Shown here one piece after another: positions 55,343 through 64,000 of a stretch of 64,000 bases of DNA. Both the position numbers and the translations under genes were made by a program. The stretch is taken from contig CALSFV010000291.1 in assembly GCA_943737045.1 (NCBI GenBank), positions 62,001 to 126,000 on the forward strand, given 5' to 3'. Numbering within the stretch: the stretch's first letter is position 1; every line of letters begins with the position of its first letter. Origin of the DNA: Parapristionchus giblindavisi (taxonomy: Eukaryota > Nematoda > Chromadorea > Rhabditida > Diplogasteridae). Below the pieces are notes generated by a model. That model worked only from the letters and a program-made list of their open reading frames with translations, ran no database searches and was not told the origin of the DNA.

Positions 55343-58300
55343 ATGTCTGTCCGCAAGAGCCTCGAGGAGATAGCAGCTGATCGGTTGGCTGATCTTATTA
55401 TAGCCAAACGAATGCCTACATTTGATTCACCGCTACCAATGTCCGTTTCAAATGGTGTTATTCGAAGTTTGAATTGGAAATGTCATCTTAACTCTTCTCT
55501 ATCATTACTTGATACAAAGAGATTTACTATTACTGAGGTACCATTCACATTGAAATTTGAAAAAAAAGCAAATAAATTAGGGTATGCAGCAGTGTGGTAT
55601 ACTCTCATCGTCTGCGCTCCTTCTCTTTTCTATCATCTTTTTCTCTGTCACAGCGTGACAGATCTCAAAACGCTGTGGCAGGCATGAAAAACTTGACAAA
55701 ATTCCAAAAATAAAATTAACCGATTCAGTATAGGCTCTGGTATTTCAAAACTTGAAGTCTACTTACACTTTCACTTTAAGTAGACTTGTAAGTCTACTTC
55801 AAGTGAAACGTAAGTCTACTAAAAGTGTGACGTGACTACGTAAGTCTACTTAAAGTGAGACGCAAGTCAACTTAAAGTGAAAATGAGACGTCATTCACTT
55901 GAAGTAGACTTAAAGTAAACTTCAAGCCAGTGACATATTTTAAGTAGACTAAGTTTTGAAATACCAGAGGGTATCTCTGTCAGCGCTTTTCTCACGCTTG
56001 GGCGTAATCTCTCACTTTAATTTAAGGATGGGCCCGTTAATGTTAATCCCTCACATCTCTCTTGCGCGAATGCCAAGTGATATGCGAGAAGCTAGCGCAG
56101 CCATCTCACCTCTCCCTTAGCGCAGTGGCGAACGTTCAGACTTGCTACTCCTTTGTCGGAAGTTCGAAAAATGTTGCCGAGTCTCCTTAATTTTCAAAAA
56201 AAAGTGAACCTTTCCCTGAACGGTCCTCATGGTTCGTGTTTCTAGCGATCAATAAGCAAAAATAAATAATGTACGGTAGGTAGAATATCATTTGCTTCTC
56301 TATTATATGCAAGCTCTCTCGTGAATGCGTCCTTAAAGCGACACCCCAAGCCAATTTGAATCTCTCCGCTCTGGCCACACTCTCTCACTTTCTTTGACGA
56401 GTCAAATTAGCTTGGGTGCGCCTTTAACTGAGGGCTGACTTTCGCGTTTAGTTTATGCTTTTCCATTTTAGTTTGTAACACAAATTACAGGCAGAGATTT
56501 TGCTCACCGAATCAGACTACGATTCAGACTACGATTTATCAACCATTCTCCAACATCGACTAAAGAAATTGATTTTATATGGAAAGTTGAGAGATCTCGA
56601 CAGTGAGTTACCTCTTTCTAGCAGAATTTGAATTTAAATTAAATTCATTAAATTTATTAATTTTCTTCAAATTCTTTTATTAAAATTTTAAATGGTTAAA
56701 TAAATAAAAACAATAATTCTTTCCGGTTGCAATAACTATCTACAGCCCCTTAAGATATTCCATAAAAGATATAAGCAAATAAATAGTTTATGATTAGAAA
56801 AGAAAGCCTGATTAAATAAATGATAATTATAAAATTAGGTTTGCATGCATATCAATATTAAAATTTAATTATGTTATAAAAATATAAATTTATAATTTGA
56901 CTTATTTTGGTTCATTCAGTCGCGTCATTCACTGTTCCTGAATCGTTGAGTGAATGTTATACACTGAATCAACTTGAACTAATTGGATTTGAGGAAATAC
57001 CAAAAAGCTTTATTTCTAATGTATGTATTGTACTGCTAAAATTTTATTTCAAATTTCTAAATTTTTACCTCGAACTTTATCAGCTCATATATAAATTTGA
57101 TATACAAAATATATACAAATTTTTATATTATCGGCTGGTGGCAACTGCAATATAAAGCCGCTAAAGTTGTCTGAAATTAAATGAAATATCAAACTGAAAT
57201 TTGTTTAGATTGATTTATTCACAACACTGGACACTCTTGTTATTCCACGTACAATGAGTTTAACTGTGGAAATTCTCTATACTATACTGAAGGTTTGCCG
57301 TTTACGAATTTGCCCTGTGCTTCAATCTAGAAAGTTTCCAAAAATTGACAAAAAAACAAAAGTGATAAAAACATGCGAAAAGTTGAATTTGCACACAGCA
57401 AATTCAACTATTTCATCACGTTGCTGATTGTCCGACTCTTCCGCAAACGGGCTCATAGAATTCGGTGAATTTCTCCAATTTATGATCGATCCCACCATTA
57501 TCTTACGTTGCCACAGTTGAGACATTGTAAATAATTTATGTGTACTCCCGTACTCACTCCATTATGTACCTTTCTTTTTTCACTGGACATATAAAGATTA
57601 TTATTATTATTATTATTAAATCAACTCATTTATTGATAAATAATTACGATTAAAGAATGTGGAAAATTTTCTTCAGGGACTTCCTCAACTTCTCCAGCTC
57701 GACGTCTCTTCGTGCCCTCTACTTTCTAACATATCTTGTCTCAGTCAAGCCAAGCAATTGATGCACCTTGGACTTTACGAACTTAAATTGAGCATGAATT
57801 TGGAAGAGTTAACATACACTTTAGCCAGTCTACAGGATCTTAGAGTGCTTGATATTGGAAAGGCCACGAACTATGGGTATGCTCATGTTTTCAGACTAAG
57901 TACACCGAGAAAAAGGAGTGAAACGAAACTAGAGTTGGAAAAGTAACATCTATAAAGTGTAATGCGGTGTTACATTTCGAAACGGGTGACGTGTCCGTCA
58001 ACTTCAATTTTGAAGTGTGGTGGGTCTCGAGTGGAAAACCCTGATAAACAATTGGAATACGGTAAGAAGTTACCGTAACCATCGATCAATATGTGTTGAC
58101 TACCGTAACTTTTTACAGTAATTTCATGACCCATCAGGGTTTTCTACTCGAGACCCAATACACTCCAAAATTGAAGTTGACGGACACGTCACCCGTTTCG
58201 AAATGTAACACCGCATAAGAAATATCAAAAAAAATGTTAAAGAAGGAGACCCTTCTTTAACATTTTAACATTTTAACAAGAAGAAGAGTTGGCATGACTG

Positions 58301-61300
58301 ACTCCCGCAACGATTAACATGGGATAGAATGTTAATATTGTATGGAAATTAGCGTAAGTGACAATGGGAAAGTGAGAGAGTCAAGTATGCAAATCGGATA
58401 GGCACTCTCTACTTGCCTGAAAAGTTGTACTTTCAATGCGCGTAACAAGCTTCAAACATATCATCACGCAATATGAAATGTGTCGTTCGGTTCGTGTGAT
58501 AAATCTCTATCATTCTACCCGAACAGTCTTGTTACGAAAAAACTCGAGGGTCTCCATCTTTAAACATAACACACCACAGGTGTCTTATGCTCTGCTAGGT
58601 GGTATTGTTTTAACATTTTTCTCAGTGTGCGTGTCAACTGCAGACTTTCTAAAGGCAAAACAAAGATGATTGTGCTTTCAGGTTCAATTTAACATCAATC
58701 ATTTGCGAGTGTATGCTCAAGGAGAAAGCTTCGCCATGGCCTAAACTCGCATGCATCGACATTTCTGATGTACATAGAGAGCGGAGTTCAATTGGTATTC
58801 ATCATGCGAAGCTCATTATGGAAAAACATGACAAGCTGCTGACTGTATGCCTGCTGGGTTAGGAACGCAGACTTTATTTTTATTATTTTTTATTATTTAT
58901 TTTATTTATATTATTATGCATATTATTTTGTTCTCCATGTGTGCAAATCTGCCTTTTAGGAACACTGCTCGAACGCGAAAATCTTTCGTTATATCCTTGG
59001 ATAAAGGAGAGCGTTCAGATCTGTAATTATTGGAGTTCTTCCACCTGCTTGAATACACTCAATTATTACATTAAGCAGCACAAACAAGATGAACTTGACG
59101 CAGTATTTCATATAGTCACATGGGTAATATATTTAATAATAATAATTAATAATAATAATTTATGCCTTGCAAGAATAACTTATAATAGCAAATAATTGAA
59201 TAGCGTGATGAATTACATAAAAATACGATGCCACAACGTAGGTAGCAAAGAAATAACAATTAATAATTACATTTCGAGTAACGACAAATTAATACATTTC
59301 CGGAAAGATTTGACTGAGGGGCAGATAATCGAATTATTACTTATTTCATACTTTTAGAGAATTTCCGCTAGCTGTCGGTGCTTGGCAAAGTATATCACCC
59401 CTATTTTTCGTTTTTATTTATTTATTTATTTATTATCCATCAGTTAAAAACAAGAATAATGAAACGTGGAGCTGGGGAATGATATTATTTAGAATATGAT
59501 TAGCGAAGGATACTCGTATTCACCATATTGTTTGTGGCCATCAAACATCCCCAGATGAATCGATAACACGTGATAAATGTTACAGTCTAAAGAATTTAAT
59601 GATCCATCGGAAGTGAATGCCTGCGTTGAAGCATGTCTGAATGCAACGAGGCAAGTTCGTCATGATTGTATCGTTAGCAGTGCCATGACAGTCATCGAGA
59701 AGTTGCATGAGTAAGTTCAATATTCAATTTAACGCCACACCCCCATTTGAAACTCTCCGCTCTGGCCACACTCTCTCGCTTTCTTTGCCTACGAGAGAGT
59801 ATTGCCAATGCGGAGAGTACAATTAGCTTGCGGTATGCCGTTAATGACGAGAGAGCATTGCGCGTTGAAGAGATCGTTGACAAAGGTACCCTGCCCCTTT
59901 AACTGTTCCAAACTCCTGCTAATGACCTTTTAAGGGACACCCCAAGCTAATTTCACTCTCCGCATTGGCAATTCTCTCTCGTAGACAAAGAAAGTGAGAG
60001 AGTGTGCTCAGAGCGGAGAGTTTCAAATTAGCTTGGGGTGTGGCTTTAAGGAATGATGGCGCGTTAAAATATGGTGGAAAAAGCGAGTTTCCGAGTGTTA
60101 AAGTGTACCATGGAAAACCGAAAATTAACAAGTCATCTAGAGAATGCCCATCCGATTTGCATACTTGGCTCTCTCATTTTCTCATTGTCCCTCGCGCCAA
60201 GTACCATGTAATATAAACAATATTCGACATGCTCTCTTGAGTTGAGTCTCTTGAGTTGGCAAAAAAAATAACAGAAAAAAATGAAAATTCGATAAAAGCA
60301 GTAAGCTGAGTTCCCTGGAAACCCACCCCACAGACCTCGATTCTGTTGATTGTTTTTTTAAAATTTTTTTCTCGAAAATAGTTGGCCTCCTTTTAATTGA
60401 ATTTTTCTTTTAAGTATTTTATAGTTATCAAGTCATTGATTAACGAAATATCGATAAAAACAAAGAAAAAGAAGCAACACAATGATAATCGCAAAACATA
60501 TCCCCAGCCTAAGATCGTTCAGTGTGAAAAGTGCATTGCATGTCAATCAATTCCCAGTACTGTATGACTATTGTAAGGCGGGCTTCGCAGCATCGTGGCA
60601 TGATTTTAATTTTTGAATTGTAAAATGTATTATTTTGAACTCATTTTTCCTTTCCTATTTCGTCAAGACTTACCTTGAGTCCATAGAAATCGAAAGCAAT
60701 ATAGAAAAAAATTATTCTTCAGTGCGTTTCCTACTTCTTTAAATTGTCAAATACAGTACAGCCCGGTCGTGTTTTGTACACATTCTGCGCCGCGCTCCGC
60801 TGCGGGGCGCATTTGGACGCATCATTTATTTCCTTTGCGTATGAATATTTTTGAATTCTCAAAGTCTTAATCATGAGTTTCCGTGATAAAAAGTTCTTTT
60901 AATGACTAAAGAAACTGAAACAAAATTTTTATTAATGAGAAAAAACAATTAAATGGCAAATCACACTGGTCCGAAAATGATGGGTACTGTAAATTTTAAA
61001 ATAGGTCTTATGGCGATCGTGCGATCGATACGCAATATTACAGTATACCTTTCCAGTAAATTAATAGTGATCATTTTCGGACCAGTGTGATTTGCCTTTT
61101 AATTGTTTTTTTCTCATTAATAAAAATTTTGTTTCAGTTTCTTTAGTCATTAAAAGAACTTTTTATCACGGAAACTCATGATTAAGACTTTGAGAATTCA
61201 AAAATATTCATACGCAAAGGAAATAAATGATGCGTCCAAATGCGCCCCGCAGCGGAGCGCAGCGCAGAATGTGTACAAAACACGACCGGGGTGTACTGTA

Positions 61301-63949
61301 TAGTGGCTTTCAATGTTTAACGATTTTTAGCATTGGATAGCAATGCAATAGCGCAAATAAGTACTACGAAAATAACATTTATAGCAATGAAAATAGCGAT
61401 AGACGACGAGATAAGCATAATCTCTTTCCCATATAGTCAATCCCTGCCCAACTTTACCCTCTTTCAATATAAATTTATGTCGAGAGTGTTATGTGATCTA
61501 TTATCTTTGATTTACAAACCTGTATTGTTTCATGCTGAGCATGTCGATAAATATATATATAATCAAAGCCATACATTAGAATGTTTCTGATACATTTGAG
61601 CAACATCGGGAAACTCAATGTAGTAGTTGTACATCGCAATAATGGGACTTGAGTACTCGAAAAAATAAATTTTTAAAGCAAAGCACATGAAAATGCCCTG
61701 TTTTCTACATTTTTACTTCAACAAATTTAATCTATTTTTAATGGATTTAACGGAAACAATTTAACGGATTCCGTTAAAAAGAACGTTAACGGATAGATAC
61801 TGTTAAACATGGTGGCGCGCGAATGTTCATGTAAATCGCTACACCCTTCTTGTGGGAATGAAAAGTGATATGCGAAAAGTTAGCTCAACCACTAATATGT
61901 CCCGCAGTGGCAAACGGTCAGACTCGTTACCCGTTTGACGCAAGTTCGAAACCTATTGTCGAATTTACTCAATTTTCAAAAAGCGCGCCCTTCCCTGAAC
62001 CGGGCCTGATAGTTCATTTATGATTCTAGCGATCAATATGCCGAACATCATAACATAAATAGTGCACTGTATGTAGAATAACTTTTGCGACCTTTCTGTC
62101 TTCACAGTTTGTTCCATAGGTGGTCGCGTGAAAACGAATTCTTTTTGCGTACAGCCTTGCCTTCCCTTGTGGGGCCTTACGCATAGCCCTGCCTCGCAAA
62201 AATTGGAAAATTTCCAGTCAAATCTGCTAAAAATGGCCATGCGCATAGCTTTGCCTTACAATTCCCCGGTTTGCGCACAGCCTTTCCCCCAGCGTGCCCA
62301 TCTATGGTTTGTTCATGAAAATGTTCGTGGGACACCACCTTTAAATCTGTTAATTCCGTTTAACGTTAAATCAACCCTGGCACTGGCCTGATAGGAACGC
62401 TTGAAATAAAAATGTTTAAATTTTAAATTTGAAATGCTTTAGAGCAGAGTGTTTTGAGCACTCTGCTAAGATAAATTAAGATGAGATAATATTTTTAGTA
62501 CTTTTTATTTGCATAAAAAATTAAGAGTGATATTTAAAGGGAGCGTAACCACACTCAATGGTCTCTTCGACTCGCAATGCTCTCTCGTTGTTAGAGAACA
62601 AAGAAATAGTGTGCGCAATGAAGAGACCATTGAGTGATGTTACGCTCCCTTTAATGATCTATGATTGCAGGAACAAACAGCTCAGTCTGCTTGAGAGTAT
62701 TAAGCCGTTTTACTTCTGCTTTGAACGCAGCCTGAACATCGCTGAAGGTTGCGGAATACTAAGTATACTGGAACAGGTATTTTATAATAATAATAATAAT
62801 TTTATCGATTCTTGATCAAGAGAAAGTAACAAATATTCTGTAAATAATAAATATCGATTAAAATAGGAAGAACGACGAAAATGCTGCGATATCTAGATCA
62901 CAGCTTTGATACTATTACGAAAAACTGCGGGGTTGGGAGAATTTACAATAGATGGATCAAGAGTATTCCATTTATTAACAACTCTATTAGACAAAAACCA
63001 TCTAAATCTACGACTGGAAATCCTATGAAAGAGTAGCTTTTGGGGGTGTCCACGGTTTCTGTGGAGTGAATTGGAGAAAAGGAACATTTTGCGGGGGTCG
63101 ATCAATAGATGATAATTAAAATGTACAAATAATAATAATAATAATAATAGCAATAATAATAGCAATAATAATAGCAATAATAATAGCAATAATAATAATA
63201 ATACTTCAGAGCTACACATTGCTAACAACCAATCTTATGGAATGGTCTTTAGCCATCGGTCGATTTTCTTCCATTCTCTTAAATCTCACAATGGAGCAGA
63301 AATATTTCTACAGGTACAGTACCGTGCAAGTCTGGACGCAAAATTCGAATTGTTATAACTTTCTACGTCCTTAACCGGTCGGCCTCGGTTTAATTTTATT
63401 TTATAGTATACTTGAAGAGTGCACACGAAAATATTGCACTTTCAATGAGAATTGCTAATGTGATGTTGAAAGGAAAAGAAAAAAGGCGAGAGAGCATGCA
63501 AAAAGCGAAGAGTTTTCTCTGATTTCCTTTTTTTCGCAACTTTTGAACAGAGCGCGCGGTTTCCTCATTCCACACACTTTTTTTCTGTTTCGATGAAAAG
63601 ACTCCTGGGGGAACACTCGAGTTAGTTTTATGGCTCGTTAAAAATAGTGGAAACCCGAAATCGGCGACTTTCCACCCGTTAAAAAAGTACCCGGAAAGTC
63701 GAAAACGGAAGCACGAAATTTGAATTCGCGCGCGCGAAATTAGGTGCGGGAATTCAAATTCCGACTTTCCGTCATCGATTTTTAGCAGTTTAAATGGAAA
63801 TTCAACTTGCCGCTCGTTAAAATATAGGGTGATGTAAACAATAAATTTTGGCAAACTTGTGCTTTTTGCAGGTGCGTGACAACGGCAAACGATTGACAAC
63901 TTTATCGGAGAACTTTGTTTTCAGACTTCAAAAAGTAAAACGATTGTAG
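55343..63949 (+). CDS. ZYG-11-like leucine-rich-repeat protein (CUL2 adaptor family)
   Basis: Ten exons with consistent phases: 55343-55537, 56491-56602, 56920-57020, 57209-57292, 57677-57876, 58682-58857, 58960-59123, 59586-59710, 62671-62776, 63872-63949; 446 residues. TTTCAG lies directly before the ATG, as at a spliced-leader or 3' splice site. The N-terminus (SLEEIAADRLADLII) fits the BC/VHL-box position of ZYG-11 proteins, though the usual Cys is Ala. LRR-type text follows: LPQLLQLDVSSCPLLSNISC, LQDLRVLDIGKATNYG, WPKLACIDISDVH. The C-terminal part (LDAVFHIVTW, SEVNACVEACLNATRQVRHD, SAMTVIEKLHE) fits the helical ARM-like region but is much shorter than in a typical ZYG-11 of about 800 residues. 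By family it would recruit substrates to a CUL2 ubiquitin ligase. Exons in the 3-kb intron 8 may have been missed. The nematode antidote ZEEL-1 belongs to this family; nothing here shows such a role. Confidence 0.75.
55738..55968. mobile_element. MITE with AAGTCTACTTAAAGTGA repeats, intron 1
   Basis: Ends CTCTGGTATTTCAAAACTTG and its complement. The interior is built from direct and inverted copies of AAGTCTACTT. Confidence 0.85.
56058..56300 (+). mobile_element. tRNA-derived SINE, copy 3, tail missing
   Basis: Head A-box CTTAGCGCAGTGGCG, B-box-like GGAAGTTCGAAAA, body GTTTCTAGCGATCAATAAGC. It lies in ZYG-11-like intron 1. Confidence 0.8.
56336..56427. mobile_element. Hairpin MITE, TTAAAGGCACACCCC family, intron 1
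   Basis: Left part AAAGCGACACCCCAAGCC and CTCTCCGCTCTGGCCACACTC, right end AGCTTGGGTGCGCCTTTAA; the right arm is shortened. Confidence 0.85.
57490..57620 (+). mobile_element. LINE-type 3' end with (ATT)n tail, intron 4
   Basis: Text 'cttttttcactggacatata' followed by AAAGATTATTATTATTATTATT. Related to the (AAT)n tail near 63.1 kb. Confidence 0.55.
57953..58217. mobile_element. Palindromic MITE, ends ATGCGGTGTTACATTTCG, intron 5
   Basis: 265 bp; arms include ACGGGTGACGTGTCCGTC and GGGTCTCGAGT inverted; the centre holds GTTACCGTAAC. Confidence 0.93.
59135..59350 (-). mobile_element. LINE 3' tail fragment, intron 7
   Basis: Begins with (AAT)n and contains 'gcgtgatgaattacataaaa' and 'aatacatttccggaaagatt' as at 51.73 kb. 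Confidence 0.75.
59727..59846. mobile_element. Hairpin MITE, TTAAAGGCACACCCC family, intron 8
   Basis: Arms TTTGAAACTCTCCGCTCTGG and GCGGAGAGTACAATTAGC. Followed by a relic of the AAAGGGAGCG family (59843-59901). Confidence 0.85.
59933..60048. mobile_element. Hairpin MITE, TTAAAGGCACACCCC family, intron 8
   Basis: Near-perfect: ends TTAAGGGACACCCCAAGC and GCTTGGGGTGTGGCTTTAA. Confidence 0.93.
60049..60751. other. ZYG-11-like intron 8, no feature
   Basis: AT-rich, no exon-like block or repeat recognised. Confidence 0.5.
60752..61301. mobile_element. Palindromic MITE CAGTACAGCCCGGTCG, second copy
   Basis: Nearly the same as 5754-6301 along its whole length. Confidence 0.93.
61302..61849. other. 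Intron 8, no feature
   Basis: Contains TTTAACGGATTCCGTTAAA (61759-61780). No exon seen. Confidence 0.5.
61850..62343 (+). mobile_element. tRNA-derived SINE, copy 4, split by a MITE
   Basis: Head CCCGCAGTGGCAAACGG, B box GCAAGTTCGAAACC, body GATTCTAGCGATCAATATG, and tail ACAGTTTGTTC, which is interrupted at 62115 and resumes at 62307 (GTTTGTTCATGAAAATGTTCG...CCACCTTTAA). Confidence 0.88.
62115..62306. mobile_element. hAT-like MITE with exact 8-bp target duplication
   Basis: 192 bp, ends CATAGGTGG...CCATCTATG, flanked on both sides by GTTTGTTC (62107-62114 and 62307-62314). Inserted in the SINE tail. The interior has repeated 'cttgcc/cacagcc' text without a coding frame. Confidence 0.88.
62534..62654. 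mobile_element. Hairpin MITE AAAGGGAGCGTAACC family, just before exon 9
   Basis: Ends TTTAAAGGGAGCGTAACC and GTTACGCTCCCTTTAA; it stops 16 bp before the exon 9 acceptor, so that intron's branch region lies within or next to the MITE. Confidence 0.93.
62880..63130 (-). pseudogene. LINE C-terminal fragment, intron 9
   Basis: On the minus strand, after an (AAT)n run, a frame reads DPRKMFLFSNSLHRNRGHPQ, KLLFHRISSRRFRWFLSNRV and VNKWNTLDPSIVNSPNPAVF to a stop. The F-x-x-R-V-V-N-x-W-N-x-L text is the usual end of jockey/CR1-type RT proteins. Everything upstream is missing. Confidence 0.8.
63127..63205 (+). repeat. (AAT)n/(AATAGC)n microsatellite
   Basis: AAT repeats interrupted regularly by AGC. 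Its minus-strand translation is poly-Leu. Confidence 0.95.
63316..63400. mobile_element. End fragment of the CAGTACCGTGC foldback family
   Basis: ACAGTACCGTGCAAGTCTGG and 'gaattgttataactttct' match the 6891 terminus; only one end is present. Confidence 0.8.
63401..63871. other. ZYG-11-like intron 9 (3' part), no feature
   Basis: Has GCGCGCGCGAAATT near 63730 with a short inverted 'gaattcaaattccgac'. The minus-strand frame at 63396-63899 overlaps the last exon antisense and has no recognisable domain. Confidence 0.5.
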
Positions 63950-64000
63950 TCAATGTATGAAATAAATAAATGTGGCAACAGATAGAGACTATTTTGTAGT

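Noticed and set aside
63396..63899. 167-codon minus-strand frame
   Set aside because: Antisense to ZYG-11-like intron 9 and exon 10; no motif or splice support.

Overview
The window looks like a chromosomal segment from a nematode, probably a rhabditid relative of Caenorhabditis; the species cannot be named. The evidence is AT-rich DNA, nematode-style 3' splice sites (TTTCAG or close to it) and exons of 25-240 bp. The two recognisable gene families, a PP1-like phosphatase of the type expanded in nematodes and a ZYG-11-type leucine-rich-repeat protein, also fit. The large 'ORFs' of a simple translation are mostly chance frames in palindromic repeats. The genes were found by joining small exons whose reading phases agree.

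Layout. 1-8.3 kb: three long foldback repeats and one MITE, with a few candidate exons between them (4.79-6.43 kb). 8.4-11 kb: a GA microsatellite, one exon-like block on the minus strand, and a decayed Tc1/mariner transposase split by a palindromic MITE. 11.1-18.2 kb: plus-strand gene A, of unknown function. 16.25-25.05 kb: a direct tandem duplication (4.36 and 4.44 kb) covering the 3' half of gene A and the 3' half of a convergent gene, so the centre holds orphan 3' ends of both. 24.2-32.6 kb: a 12-exon PP1-like Ser/Thr phosphatase on the minus strand, almost complete but with a broken splice boundary and a 1-nt frameshift. Its introns carry a SINE, a foldback of about 3.5 kb and other repeats. 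33-40 kb: MITEs, a Tc1-like relic with clear terminal inverted repeats, a foldback whose loop carries a coding-like passenger, and a tRNA-Lys(CUU). 40.9-43.9 kb: a hairpin with hammerhead-ribozyme-like sequence, a 44-bp minisatellite, a Penelope-type reverse transcriptase, and a second hammerhead-like block downstream of it. 44-54 kb: GC-rich palindromic repeat elements, a tRNA-Trp(CCA), a 2-kb foldback, a LINE with an intact RT frame, LINE tails and MITEs. 55.3-63.95 kb: a 10-exon ZYG-11-like gene (446 codons plus stop) with repeat-filled introns.

No operon logic applies. The repeats form families with several copies here: a Pol III type SINE, two hairpin MITE families of about 120 bp, hAT-like MITEs with 8-bp target duplications, and foldbacks of 0.3-3.5 kb. 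The tandem duplication serves as a clock. Elements present in both copies are older than the duplication, and the MITE found only in copy 2 is younger.
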